The position numbers and the translations under genes were made by a program. A stretch of 64,000 bases of DNA. It comes from Myxococcus qinghaiensis (lineage in GTDB: Bacteria > Myxococcota > Myxococcia > Myxococcales > Myxococcaceae). The notes under the pieces were generated by a model, which saw only the letters and a list, made by a program, of their open reading frames with translations, made no database searches and was not told the origin of the DNA. Positions 8,077-17,050 of the stretch are shown piece by piece (position 1 is the first letter of the stretch; every line of letters begins with the position of its first letter). The DNA lies in NCBI RefSeq assembly GCF_024198215.1, contig NZ_JAKCFA010000001.1:124001-188000 (forward strand), read 5' to 3'.

Positions 8077-9315
8077 TCAGGGCGCTCCGAACAAGTTGGC
8101 CAGGAAGTTGCCGACGGGAACGCGCGGCGGCATCACCCGCGTGTCGTAGATCTTCACCTGGCCCGCGGAGGCGAAGTAGTCGGTGGCCATCAGCGCGCCA
8201 CCGGCGCGCACGGGATTCGGGACTGCGTGGAGGTTGAACGTGCCCGCGGTCTCCAGGGCGACCGTCGCCGCCCCGTTCCACTGCTTCAGCTCGATGGCGG
8301 GAGGCGCGCTCGCCTGGGTGCGCAGGCCGTCGACGTTGAAGACATAGCCCGTGTTCACCACGCTGACGGCGGGGTCCCGGATGCTCATCCCGGCGGAGGG
8401 GATGATTTGAATCATGGGCTCGATGGTGTCCACGCCCTCCGGACTGTTCCTCATGCGCGCCTGCAGATGGTCCAGGCAGACCTCCACCCCGATGCAGACC
8501 TCGTTGATGTCTTCGTGGTCATCGCCGAGCCGGAAGATGCAGCCACCCTGCAAGGAATTGTCGGACCACTCGCTCCGGTTCCGGCTCCGGGTGGGCGCCT
8601 GGGACAAGACGTCGTGAGAGCCGAGGGTGGGCACCGTGGTGCGGTACTTGTTGACCGCGCCGAGCAGGCTCATCCCGCGCGTGTCCGTGTGTCCGGTGCG
8701 GTTCCAGAGCGCGTCGAAGGTCGTCGTCGTCTCGTTGATGTAGTCGATGCCGGAGACGTATTCCTTGTAGACGAGCCGCTCATGCTTCCCATCCGGGTTC
8801 AGGAAGCCTCCTTGCTGGATGAGCGCGATGTTGAAGACCTCGACGCCCGTCTTCCTGTTGGGCACCACGGGGTCCATCACATCCATGTATCCGATGATGG
8901 TTCCGAGCACGAACAGCCAGTTCCTGAACCGGTCCGGCCGTGCGTTGAACGCCCACTTGCGGAAGTCCTTCAGCACCTCCGCGATGAGCTCCAGCTTGTA
9001 GCCACCCTTGACGCCCCGAAAGAAGAACTCGGGCATCACGAACACCTTGAGGGTGGTGGCATCCAGGTCGATGTTCGGACTGTTGGCCGCCGCCAGGATG
9101 GCGTTCTTCACGTAGGAACACCGGTTCGTCAGGTCGGTGCGGTCGTCCGCGTGGCCCTTGTACGCCTGCGTCCCCTTGCCGGACACGACCTGGTGCGGGG
9201 GCCCCGGGAGGAGCTTGTGCTGCCCACCCCAGATGCGCCCGGGCGCGCCAGGGTTCTTCGCGTTGTAGCCAAGCTGATGGTGATAGCCGATGAACTGAAC
9301 GTCGTCGTAGCTCAT
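8077..9315 (-). CDS. nitrilase-superfamily (carbon-nitrogen hydrolase fold) protein, candidate T6SS effector
   Basis: 412 residues. The three catalytic motifs of the nitrilase superfamily are visible in order: Glu96 in KVFVMPEFFFRG, Lys184 in RLVYKEYVSGID, and the nucleophile Cys280 in CIGVEVCLDHL, with the family-like strand FNIALIQQGGF between the first two. This predicts hydrolysis of an amide or nitrile through a thioimidate/thioester at Cys280; the substrate is not evident. It is longer than a typical 270-330 aa nitrilase, with an insertion between Lys and Cys motifs (about 195-265). No signal peptide. It is the last gene of the minus-strand T6SS run, 66 bp after tssJ, a position where effectors are often found. 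No small immunity-like gene lies beside it, which argues for caution; it may instead modify a T6SS component or metabolite. Confidence 0.75.
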   Translation of the reverse strand: MSYDDVQFIGYHHQLGYNAKNPGAPGRIWGGQHKLLPGPPHQVVSGKGTQAYKGHADDRTDLTNRCSYVKNAILAAANSPNIDLDATTLKVFVMPEFFFRGVKGGYKLELIAEVLKDFRKWAFNARPDRFRNWLFVLGTIIGYMDVMDPVVPNRKTGVEVFNIALIQQGGFLNPDGKHERLVYKEYVSGIDYINETTTTFDALWNRTGHTDTRGMSLLGAVNKYRTTVPTLGSHDVLSQAPTRSRNRSEWSDNSLQGGCIFRLGDDHEDINEVCIGVEVCLDHLQARMRNSPEGVDTIEPMIQIIPSAGMSIRDPAVSVVNTGYVFNVDGLRTQASAPPAIELKQWNGAATVALETAGTFNLHAVPNPVRAGGALMATDYFASAGQVKIYDTRVMPPRVPVGNFLANLFGAP

Positions 9316-9381
9316 GGGGTCTGCTCGAAGTGAGGGGCTTCGGTTGGCGAGGCCCCGCACGACGGCACGGAGCCCCAGGGG

Positions 9382-9915
9382 CTACTTCCCGGCGGAGGGG
9401 GCCTCGAGCTTCGGGCCCTCCACCTTGGGAGGCTCGACCTTGGGCGGCTCCACCTTCGGCGGTTCGGCCTTGGGTGCCTCGCCGCCCTTGGAGGAGCGCT
9501 TCTTCTTCGGAGCGTCCGTGCGGATGCGGCTCTCCTCCAGCTCGATATCCACGCGCCCCGGGATGGGCGCGTCCAGCAGCACCTGCCAGGCACCGTCTGG
9601 CGTGGTGAACAGGAAGGAGATGGCCAGCGGCGACTCCTCGGGAATCTTCACGCGCGTCTGCGTCTTCTCGCCGGGGTAGACGACGAGCGTCTCCACCACC
9701 GAGTCGTCCGGGTGGACCACGCGCTCGGCCACGTCGGCATAGAACTCCGTCATGTAGCGCTGCGAGTCCACCGCGCGGACGACCATGTGCAGGGGCCGAC
9801 CCTGGTTCGTCCCGGGCGGCGACTTCACGTTGATGGTCAGGTGCGTGGGCGCGCAGGCCACGGTGCCCAGCGCGAGCGCCAGCATCATCAGCCACGGCCA
9901 CTTCGTGGCGTTCAT
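9382..9915 (-). CDS. tssJ: TssJ-like T6SS outer-membrane lipoprotein
   Basis: 177 residues with a lipoprotein signal peptide ending in ALGTVAC (lipidated Cys21). The mature part is a small beta-sandwich-like domain (LTINVKSPPGTNQGRPLHMV, TLVVYPGEKTQTRVKIPEE) matching the general TssJ/VasD pattern. TssJ anchors the periplasmic end of TssM to the outer membrane in the trans-envelope complex. The C-terminus carries a charged, Pro-rich tail with repeated PPKVE units (about 135-170) not usual for the family. Its ATG overlaps the tssM stop as ATGA, which strongly supports the assignment. Confidence 0.8.
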   Translation of the reverse strand: MNATKWPWLMMLALALGTVACAPTHLTINVKSPPGTNQGRPLHMVVRAVDSQRYMTEFYADVAERVVHPDDSVVETLVVYPGEKTQTRVKIPEESPLAISFLFTTPDGAWQVLLDAPIPGRVDIELEESRIRTDAPKKKRSSKGGEAPKAEPPKVEPPKVEPPKVEGPKLEAPSAGK

Positions 9916-12900
9916 CGCGTCACCTCCTGGAACAGCGTCCACGGCCCGCCCCGCATGCCGAAGCGCAGGCGGATCTCCGAGTGCTCCGAACCATCCGGAC
10001 CCGGCAGCGGCCAGATGGCGTTGTGCTCGGCGTCGAACGTGGCGGCGTCCAGGATGCGGAAGCAGTTCCACGACGAGCGCGACAGCTCCGTGGAGCGGTA
10101 GCGCTTGGCCTCGCGACCCGGAACGCGCAGCTCCACTCCAACGGACGCCGACCGGGGCTCCCACCACGCCAGCGCGAAGTCCTGCCACGCGGGCGTCTGG
10201 TTGAAGCCGAAGGCCGCCGCCGCGCCGCACTTCAGGAAGGACATGGTGACGAAGCCGTTCTCTCCCGACGGAGGCAGCGGCAACGGGCGCACCTGGAGCA
10301 TCAGCGGTTGCGGCTTGCCCTCGTCGTTCCAGAGCAGCTTCGCCAGGCGCGACAGCCGCCCGAGCATCGCCAGCATGCGCGGGGGGACGGAGAGCTGCTG
10401 ACGCAGCGAGCGGCGCAGCATCCACTCCGTCCCGCGCTCCTCCACCACGGGGGAGAGCACTTGGTTCACGAACTGCCAGAAGGCGCCGTCCTTGCGCTTG
10501 AGCACCTCCAGCTCCGTGGGGTCCAGCTCCTGGCTCGCCTCCACGGCGAACGGGTAGCGGCGCAGCAGCGGCGTGAGCAGGGTGCGGTAGCGCCACTCCC
10601 ACTGCTCTTCGAGCACGCGCTCCAGCTCCGCCCGGCCCAGCTCACGCGTCATCAGGAACGGCTCGCGGAACGGCCGGCGCAGCTCCCCGAGGATGCCCTG
10701 CTTGTCCAGCCACGCATCCACGCGGCGCAGGTAGGAGCCCTCCTCGTCCAGCAGCATCGACAGGCCCACGCGGCCCAGCGGCGAGAGCAGGTCGGTCAAC
10801 TGACGGCCGCCCTCCTCGCTGGTCGCGGGAGCTTCCTCGCCCCCGGTGCGCAGCGAGGCGGGGATGACGGTGCGCTCCCCCAGCACCGGCGCCGCGTTGA
10901 AGCCCGACACCTCCGTGTGCAGCTGCGACACCAACAAGAGATAGGCGGCGAGCTGCGCCGTCTGCCCGTCCTTGTCCGGCGTCATGAGCTGCACAATCGG
11001 ACGGAACGCGGACAGCTCCTGGCGCAGCGGCTCGTAGTACGGCCCCTCCATGGGGCCGATTCCCGCGCCCGTCGCCACCTCGCGCAGCATGGACACCAGC
11101 TCCGACGTCGGCTGCGTCACCGCCGACAGCTCCGAGGCCAGCGATGTCGTCAGCGCGGTGAAGCGGTAGTCGCGGTACTTCACCAAGAGGTCCTGCCGGT
11201 AGCGCTGCCCGAAGTTGGAGACCTTCTTCAGCACGTAGCCCTGGCGCTGCGCGGCCTCCGCGCGGGACAGCTTGGAGTCCGTCATGCGGATGGTGAACTC
11301 GTCCACCAGCGGGCGGATGTCCGTCTCGAAGGTCAGCCACTCCGAGCCCTGGCGCGAGGGCAGGGCGTCCACGCGGCCCAGGTCCATCGCGTCATCCATG
11401 GCCATGCCCATCCCCATCTCCGACGCGGACGCCACCGCGCCCGGAGGCAGGCGCACCGTCTGCCGTTGGAAGGGCCGCTGGCCCTGCTCCATCTGCCGCA
11501 GCAGCTTGTCCAGCAGCACGCGCGACAGCTCCTTCGGACGGAACTCGAAGGACTGCTGCAGCACCCGGACCTCCAGGCGCGAGTCGCCGTTGGTGGGCAC
11601 GAAGAGGCCCCCGGTGCGCGTCAGCAGCTCCGCGGTGGACATCTCCGCGGCGGCCTTCAGGCCCGCGTCGATCTCCTCCTCCATGCGCAGCACCGCGGCC
11701 AGCATCGGCTCGTGCTCGCGGTGCCAGTCAATCGAGTCGAGCGTGCTCTCCACGCCCTTGAGCGTCGCCTGGCTCTCTGGCGAGCCGGAGGCGTCCAGCA
11801 GCGCGAGCATCTTGCGCGCGGACGTGTACGCGACGCTCTGGGCCAACGTGACTTGGAGCCGCTGGCGCTCGCTGGCCAGCACCCGCCACTGCTCCAGGTC
11901 CAGCTCGCTGGCGCCCAGCACCAGCTGGAGCCGCTGCAGGTGGTCCCTCCACGGCCCCAGGTAGCTCTCCTCCGTCAGCCACTCGTAGGGCCAGCGCATC
12001 CACGGCAACTGCCCCTGCGCCTGCATGCCCGCGCGCCACGCCTGGTCGCTGGAGATGATGTAGTCGCCCACCACCTCCTCGCGCAGCTTCGTGGCCTGCA
12101 TCCAGTTGGACTCCTTCTCGGAGGCGTTCGTGCCGATGAAGCTCAGGGAATCCGCCGCCCAGTTCCAGCGCTTGCGGTACGCCACGTTCAGCCCGGACAG
12201 GACGAAGCGGCCCATGTCGTCGCCGCGAGACGCGCGCGTCACCGCCATGAGGTGCAGCATCTGCTCCGGACGGCACAGCGTCTCTCGCTCGCAGCGCTCG
12301 TCCGCGTGCGTCGGCGCCCAGCGCGAGCGGTTGCCCGCGAGCTCCGCCGGAGCGCAGCCGGGGATGAGCGTGCCGCAGCGCTGGCACTGCTCCTGGCAGC
12401 TCTCCAGGAGTGGCTTGAGGTACGACAGCCGGACGGTGTTGGCGAGCTGCTGGCGGAGCACCTCCTGCTCGTCGATGAAGCTGTGATTCAACAGCGGGAA
12501 GTAGCGCGCTGCGGCCAGCAGCGTGTCCATGGACTGCATCGCGCCCTGGCCCTTGTCCACCACCACTTCGCCGGAGGCTGTCAGGTGCTGCTGTCCCAGC
12601 CGCTGCACCGTCGCCTCGAAGTCCTCCATGTGCCGCTGGGCTTCCTCCAGCTTCTTGTAGAAGTTCCCGTAGGCCCCGAGCACGGGCAGACAGCCCACCG
12701 CCAGCAGCAGCGCGCAGCGGCTCAGGTGCTTGCCCCGGTAGCGCGCGCGCAGCTCGATGTTGCGCTTCTCCGGGGCGATGGCGAACACGCCCGTGGAGCG
12801 CGCCTCCGGCATGGGCGACGACAGGTACACCCGCGACAGCTCCGGGCGGTACGACAGCGTGCCGCCTTCCCACAGCCCGGTGACGAAGCGCGAGAGCGCC

Positions 12901-13796
12901 GCGAAGGACTCGCCACCGCGCGCGTAGAACTCCTCCAGCCGGCTGAAGGCCTCCACCGACAGGGACACCAGGCCGAGCGCGAAGTACTGCTCCATCGGCT
13001 GGAGCCCCGCGGCCAGCTTCGCCTCCTCACCCGGCGGCGGCACGTCCCAGTGCAGCGGGATGCCGTGGTCTCTCAGCAGCTTGGCGAAGTCCGGGAAGCC
13101 CACCATCGCGTCCATGTGCGTCAGGCACAGCCGCGTCTCCACGGCGCCCTTGCACACCTCGGACAGCAGGTTGATCTTCCCGCGAATCAGCTGGATGACC
13201 CGGCGGACTTCGTCCGGCGGCGTCTCCGCCAGCCAGCGTGCGTCCAGCGCGATGGCGACCCGGCCCTTCTGCCTCCGGAAGCTCGCCTCCCACAGGCGGC
13301 GCAGCGCGCGGCGCGCCTCCTGGGTGTCATCCTCCAAGAGGGACGCGGACACCTCCTGCACGATTTTGTCCGGCCCGAGGAAGATCTGCAGCAGCGGGTC
13401 CGAGGTGAAGCTGGGCATGAACTGCCGCTCCTGCCTCCGCCAGTCCACCTCCAGGTCGATGAGCGTCGTCTTGCCGGCGCCTGCCGGGCCGAACACCACC
13501 ACCGTGGGGAAGTCCATCACCGCCACGCGGTAGCGCCACGGCAGCGCGCTCAGGAACTGCTTGCGGATGCGCACCAGCGCGTTCGCGTCCAGCTTCCTGC
13601 GCGGCTCCACCTGCGGCGCGGCGCGGCGCCGCTTGCGCCACCACCACACCAGGCCCACCACGAGGGCCACGGCGAGCAGCACCGCCAGCCCTATCAACAC
13701 CCACGTCAGATAGGGCTTCGCTGCTTCCACTGTCGCAGGACTCGCGTTCGCCGCCGCGCTCGCGGCCGCGGCGACAGGGGTCTTCTCGCCCGCCAT
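9912..13796 (-). CDS. tssM: TssM (IcmF) inner-membrane T6SS protein
   Basis: 1294 residues. TM helix 1 is at about 31-53, followed by a basic stretch and a cytoplasmic NTPase-like domain with an intact Walker A, GPAGAGKTT (103-111), and a LTHMDAM motif (about 225-231) at the place of the TssM TxxD element. A second TM helix lies at about 361-378 (CALLLAVGCLPVLGAYG). The long remainder is the periplasmic region, which binds TssJ. TssM forms the membrane complex with TssL and TssJ. Length and layout are typical, though the usual paired N-terminal helices are not obvious; only one is seen before the NTPase domain. The gene starts 3 nt after the stop of the small gene at 13800-14111 and overlaps tssJ. 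Confidence 0.92.
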   Translation of the reverse strand: MAGEKTPVAAAASAAANASPATVEAAKPYLTWVLIGLAVLLAVALVVGLVWWWRKRRRAAPQVEPRRKLDANALVRIRKQFLSALPWRYRVAVMDFPTVVVFGPAGAGKTTLIDLEVDWRRQERQFMPSFTSDPLLQIFLGPDKIVQEVSASLLEDDTQEARRALRRLWEASFRRQKGRVAIALDARWLAETPPDEVRRVIQLIRGKINLLSEVCKGAVETRLCLTHMDAMVGFPDFAKLLRDHGIPLHWDVPPPGEEAKLAAGLQPMEQYFALGLVSLSVEAFSRLEEFYARGGESFAALSRFVTGLWEGGTLSYRPELSRVYLSSPMPEARSTGVFAIAPEKRNIELRARYRGKHLSRCALLLAVGCLPVLGAYGNFYKKLEEAQRHMEDFEATVQRLGQQHLTASGEVVVDKGQGAMQSMDTLLAAARYFPLLNHSFIDEQEVLRQQLANTVRLSYLKPLLESCQEQCQRCGTLIPGCAPAELAGNRSRWAPTHADERCERETLCRPEQMLHLMAVTRASRGDDMGRFVLSGLNVAYRKRWNWAADSLSFIGTNASEKESNWMQATKLREEVVGDYIISSDQAWRAGMQAQGQLPWMRWPYEWLTEESYLGPWRDHLQRLQLVLGASELDLEQWRVLASERQRLQVTLAQSVAYTSARKMLALLDASGSPESQATLKGVESTLDSIDWHREHEPMLAAVLRMEEEIDAGLKAAAEMSTAELLTRTGGLFVPTNGDSRLEVRVLQQSFEFRPKELSRVLLDKLLRQMEQGQRPFQRQTVRLPPGAVASASEMGMGMAMDDAMDLGRVDALPSRQGSEWLTFETDIRPLVDEFTIRMTDSKLSRAEAAQRQGYVLKKVSNFGQRYRQDLLVKYRDYRFTALTTSLASELSAVTQPTSELVSMLREVATGAGIGPMEGPYYEPLRQELSAFRPIVQLMTPDKDGQTAQLAAYLLLVSQLHTEVSGFNAAPVLGERTVIPASLRTGGEEAPATSEEGGRQLTDLLSPLGRVGLSMLLDEEGSYLRRVDAWLDKQGILGELRRPFREPFLMTRELGRAELERVLEEQWEWRYRTLLTPLLRRYPFAVEASQELDPTELEVLKRKDGAFWQFVNQVLSPVVEERGTEWMLRRSLRQQLSVPPRMLAMLGRLSRLAKLLWNDEGKPQPLMLQVRPLPLPPSGENGFVTMSFLKCGAAAAFGFNQTPAWQDFALAWWEPRSASVGVELRVPGREAKRYRSTELSRSSWNCFRILDAATFDAEHNAIWPLPGPDGSEHSEIRLRFGMRGGPWTLFQEVTR

Positions 13797-13799
13797 GAC

Positions 13800-14111
13800 T
13801 CAATCCCTCTTCCCGCCCGCTTTCGCGCGGGCCGCGAGCTGGAGTCCTTCGAGGACGTCCTCCAGTCGCTCCAATGTCGCCTCCAGTTGCACACCCCATG
13901 CCTCCCGCTCCTTGGGGGAGAGCCGGGCGCCGCCAGGGCCGGGTTCCAGGGCTTTTGCCCCCTCACGAAGCACGTCCAGCAGGGGGCGGGTGCCCTCCGC
14001 GAGGCTTCCCAGGGACGAGGTGACGACCTGCTCCAGCCGCTCCACCAGCTCGGCCATGGCCTTCCGGGACGCGGCCGCGTCCATTCGCGACGCGGGGGGC
14101 GGCGGATTCAC
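13800..14111 (-). CDS. 103-aa helical protein between tssL and tssM, unknown function
   Basis: GTG start 11 nt after the tssL stop; stop 3 nt before the tssM start. The protein is soluble and mostly helical (KAMAELVERLEQVVTSSLGS, QLEATLERLEDVLEGLQLAA) with a Lys/Arg-rich end. No known domain recognised. Its tight place inside the tssL-tssM pair, genes whose products form one complex, suggests an accessory membrane-complex or assembly factor. GC-rich codon use agrees with a real gene. Confidence 0.7.
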   Translation of the reverse strand: MNPPPPASRMDAAASRKAMAELVERLEQVVTSSLGSLAEGTRPLLDVLREGAKALEPGPGGARLSPKEREAWGVQLEATLERLEDVLEGLQLAARAKAGGKRD

Positions 14112-14121
14112 GGGGCGGGCC

Positions 14122-14760
14122 TCAGTTGGACAGGTGCCACAGCAGCACGGGGACCGCGACGATGATGGACATCGTCACGGCGTAGTAGCGCCAGGGGAAG
14201 TCGTAGAGGGTGGGCGGGGGGCCCATGTCCTCGGTGGTGACCTCCGGCGCGACGGCCTCCGGCCGGGGAATGCGCGCCACCAGCTGCTCGCGGTAGTCGC
14301 GAAGCCGGGCGGGGTGGCCCACGTGCCGGCCCACGAAGCCCGCGGTGAGGCAGAAGTGCAGCATCTCGAAGAGCAGCGACGGCGTGTCCTGCTTGCGCAG
14401 GCCCGCGTCGGCCAGGTCGAAGAAGAGGTCGCCGCCGGAGTCCACGCCGAAGGCCTTGAGCTGCAAGAGCGGCCAGTGCTGCGCGTCGTCGTTCGCCAGC
14501 CTGCCGAGCACCTTCTCGTCCACGAGGAACGCGAAGGGCTGGAGCACCTGTTCCACGTCGTCGGAGCGCAGCGCTTCTCCCAGGTGGATGCGCAGCTGCT
14601 CCAGCTCGTAGAGCAGGCCGCGCGACATGGCCTCCATGGCGCCCGGGGAGAGCCGCTCGCGCAGGGCGGAGTCCATGCCCGGCGAGCCCAGCTCACGCTC
14701 GAGCAGCTCTTCCACGTGTCGATAGGCCAGGAGGATGGCTTTCCAGTGCGACATCTTCAT
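14122..14760 (-). CDS. tssL: TssL (DotU/ImpK family) T6SS membrane protein
   Basis: 212 residues. The helical cytoplasmic domain has family-typical features: YELEQLRIHLGEAL, FAFLVDEKVL, LLFEMLHFCLTAGFVGRH (about 130-147) and a Gly-rich loop region around it. A single C-terminal TM helix lies at about 192-210 (YAVTMSIIVAVPVLLWHL), giving the usual C-tail anchored topology. It lacks the optional OmpA-like peptidoglycan-binding extension. TssL joins TssM in the inner-membrane complex and contacts the baseplate through TssK. GGGAG about 9 nt before ATG 14760 supports that start, 1 nt after the tssF stop; ATG 14754 is an alternative. Confidence 0.88.
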   Translation of the reverse strand: MKMSHWKAILLAYRHVEELLERELGSPGMDSALRERLSPGAMEAMSRGLLYELEQLRIHLGEALRSDDVEQVLQPFAFLVDEKVLGRLANDDAQHWPLLQLKAFGVDSGGDLFFDLADAGLRKQDTPSLLFEMLHFCLTAGFVGRHVGHPARLRDYREQLVARIPRPEAVAPEVTTEDMGPPPTLYDFPWRYYAVTMSIIVAVPVLLWHLSN

Positions 14761-14761
14761 G

Positions 14762-16408
14762 TCAGGAGGCTCCCGGAAGGACGAGGGGACCGGCTCCGGC
14801 GATGGTCGCTCGCAGCTCCACCGTCGCTTCGTTGTTCCACACGTCCAGCAATTCCCGTACCCGCGTGAGGAAGCACACCACCAGGGGCTCGTGCCCTTCC
14901 TCGAAGGGCTCCAGCACCACCTCGTACACGTGGCGCAGGCCCGAGCCCTGCCGGGCGCTGTCCGGCACGCGCGACACGCTCAGCTCCCGCAGCAGCGGCA
15001 GGACGCGGCGGAAGGGGCCCTCGCCCGGCGTGCCCAGGTGCTCCAGCACCGCGCGAAGCTCCTCCAGGCCCAGCGTGGGCTGGGCCTTCCAGGCGAGCAA
15101 TTGGGTGAGGGCCGTCAGGTCATCTCGCAGCGGGCTCTCGCGGTCCGGCTGGAGCTGTCCCACCAGCCGCCAGTCCAGGCCTTCGATGTGGCGCCCCGGG
15201 ATGCCCACGGTGAGCCGGCCCAGGGCCTCCGAGGCGAAGCGCGGCTGGTGCCACAGCGCCTCCACCAGCAGCTTGCGGGGCGTGGAGAAGGCCTCCGGCA
15301 TGCGCAGCACCAGGTGGGGCGAAGGCCCGTACTGGCTGGGGACCTCCTCCACCTCGTAGCCGGGCCCCTTGCCGGGCAGGTGGGCGGGCCTGAGCGGGGC
15401 CAGGCCCGACTTCGTCATCTCGTACACGCCCGTCACCGAGTGCAGCGCCAGCTCCCGCGCCGCGCTCATGTTGCGGATGGGGTGCTCGGAGCGGGTGCCG
15501 TCCGTGGTGATGACCTGGGCGGGCTCCGCGCGCAGGTTCTCCACCGGCACCGCGAAGGGGACCAGGAAGTCCGGCCGCAGGGAGCGGCCCACGGTCCACT
15601 CCTGGGCCAGGTCGAAGCAGAGGCTGAAGCGCCGCCAGGCGCCGCGCGTGGGGGGCACCGCGACGTGGAGGAACAGCTCCGTCTCCGGGAAGAGGAAGAA
15701 CGAGCGCAGCCGCTGGAGCGGGTGGGCGAAGGTCGCCGAGTCATCCGGCGCGGGCGGCTCCCGGTCGAACGACACGGCGCACTTCGCGCCCGTGGAGTGC
15801 TCGTCCGCCAGCTCGCCGTACACCACGCTGACGTCGCGCAGGTGCTGGCGCAGCGAGTGGAACACCGCCAGGGACGGCAGGTACTCGTCCAGGTGGCGCA
15901 CGTGAAGGCTCAGCGTCTCCACCGCGTCCGCGCGCTCGTGGCGCGACTCGAAGTGGAGGATGAGCCGGTGCCCGCCGCGCACCAGGGGGCGCACCTGGGT
16001 GGACTCCAGGGTGACGGGCAGCACGCGCAAGTCGCGCTGCAGCCGGAAGATGCCGGGCTCTCCCTCGGTGGGAGACAGGCGCAGCTCCGTGCCGCGCGGC
16101 AGGAGCACCGGCTCGCCCATCTTCCCCGCGGGCATCGCCTGGACGACGGCGCGCGTGGGCAGCGGCTCCAGCAGGAAGTCGAAGAAGCCCGCGAACAGGC
16201 GCCGCCACGTGGAGCGCAGGTTGTGCAGCGTCGCCTGCCGCGTCTGCACGGAGAAGAACGCCATCGCCTCGATGAGGCGGCGCACGTCCGGGTCCTCGCG
16301 CTCCAGCGGGGCGGCGGGGTAGCGCTCGTGGAAGCGCTGACGGAAGCGCTCCAGCGAGGCCATCTCCTCGAGGAAGTCCTGGTGCAGCCGGTCCTTGGTA
16401 CCGCTCAT
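14762..16408 (-). CDS. tssF: TssF (VasA/ImpG) T6SS baseplate protein
   Basis: 548 residues, slightly shorter than the usual about 590-600. The N-terminus is diagnostic: LHQDFLEEMASLERFRQRF followed by EDPDVRRLIEAMAFFSVQTR. Later FFLFPETELFLHV and a beta-rich C-terminal half also fit. TssF forms the baseplate wedge together with TssE, TssG and TssK around the VgrG hub. It follows the beta-helix needle gene by 13 bp and is 1 nt from tssL, so it is in the same transcript. Confidence 0.88.
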   Translation of the reverse strand: MSGTKDRLHQDFLEEMASLERFRQRFHERYPAAPLEREDPDVRRLIEAMAFFSVQTRQATLHNLRSTWRRLFAGFFDFLLEPLPTRAVVQAMPAGKMGEPVLLPRGTELRLSPTEGEPGIFRLQRDLRVLPVTLESTQVRPLVRGGHRLILHFESRHERADAVETLSLHVRHLDEYLPSLAVFHSLRQHLRDVSVVYGELADEHSTGAKCAVSFDREPPAPDDSATFAHPLQRLRSFFLFPETELFLHVAVPPTRGAWRRFSLCFDLAQEWTVGRSLRPDFLVPFAVPVENLRAEPAQVITTDGTRSEHPIRNMSAARELALHSVTGVYEMTKSGLAPLRPAHLPGKGPGYEVEEVPSQYGPSPHLVLRMPEAFSTPRKLLVEALWHQPRFASEALGRLTVGIPGRHIEGLDWRLVGQLQPDRESPLRDDLTALTQLLAWKAQPTLGLEELRAVLEHLGTPGEGPFRRVLPLLRELSVSRVPDSARQGSGLRHVYEVVLEPFEEGHEPLVVCFLTRVRELLDVWNNEATVELRATIAGAGPLVLPGAS

Positions 16409-16421
16409 CGGGTGTACTCCC

Positions 16422-17024
16422 TCAACCCAGCTTCACCAGCGCGCCGGACACGCTGGTGATTCCGGAGGCCTTGAGGTTGGCCATGCCCTGGGCTTCCAGG
16501 TCAAGCGCGGCCTGGCCCGACACCTTGACGTTGAGCCCGCTCATGGACGCGTCCGTCGCCCCCGACAGCTTCAGCGTGAGGCCGTCCACCTTGGCCTCGC
16601 CGCCGGTCGCCTGCATGGACGCCGTCATGCCCTTCATCGCCAGCGCCTGGGTGGCCTCCACGTTGATCTTGGCCGAGGAGGACAGGCTGGCGTCCTGCGT
16701 GGCGCTCTGCGTGAGCTTCGCCGACGAGGTGAAGGTCATGTCCTTCGTGCTCTCCACCGTCAGCGTGTCCTGGCTCTTCCAGTCGGACGTCTTGGAGGAC
16801 AGGAGGGTGATGGTCTCCGCGTCCACCTTGAAGTCCTTGACGGTGACGACGATGCTGTCCGCCTTCTGCACCACGGTGCTGGTGTCCGCCTGGCCCGCCA
16901 CCTTGAGGGTGATGCTGGTGCCGTCCATGGTCACCGTCTGGACAATCTGCCCTTCGGCGTTGTCCACCGTGACGGTGATGCCCTTCTGCTTGTCCAGCTC
17001 GATGGTGCAGACCAGCGTTCCCAT
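16422..17024 (-). CDS. stand-alone beta-helix needle-like protein (VgrG C-terminal spike equivalent)
   Basis: 200 residues composed of alternating hydrophobic and Ser/Thr residues in short repeats (QIVQTVTMDGTSITLKVAG, ADSIVVTVKDFKVDAETITL, DASLSSSAKINVEATQALAM), the pattern of the triple-stranded beta-helix that ends phage gp5 and VgrG. There is no other domain and no signal peptide. It lies 26 bp after the VgrG-like gene 17051-18700, whose product stops just where a VgrG would enter its needle (ARIEIKEGTLTIRVKEE). I infer that the two proteins together build one split VgrG spike, with the PAAR-like protein possibly capping it. Not a recognised named family. Confidence 0.65.
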   Translation of the reverse strand: MGTLVCTIELDKQKGITVTVDNAEGQIVQTVTMDGTSITLKVAGQADTSTVVQKADSIVVTVKDFKVDAETITLLSSKTSDWKSQDTLTVESTKDMTFTSSAKLTQSATQDASLSSSAKINVEATQALAMKGMTASMQATGGEAKVDGLTLKLSGATDASMSGLNVKVSGQAALDLEAQGMANLKASGITSVSGALVKLG

Positions 17025-17050
17025 GGTTCCTTCACGCCTCCGAAGCGCAC

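Noticed and set aside
9981..14165. Very long open frame on the plus strand opposite tssM and neighbours
   Set aside because: It is an antisense frame kept open by GC-rich codons; the translation is Arg/His/Gln-rich with no domain, and the minus-strand genes are strongly recognisable.
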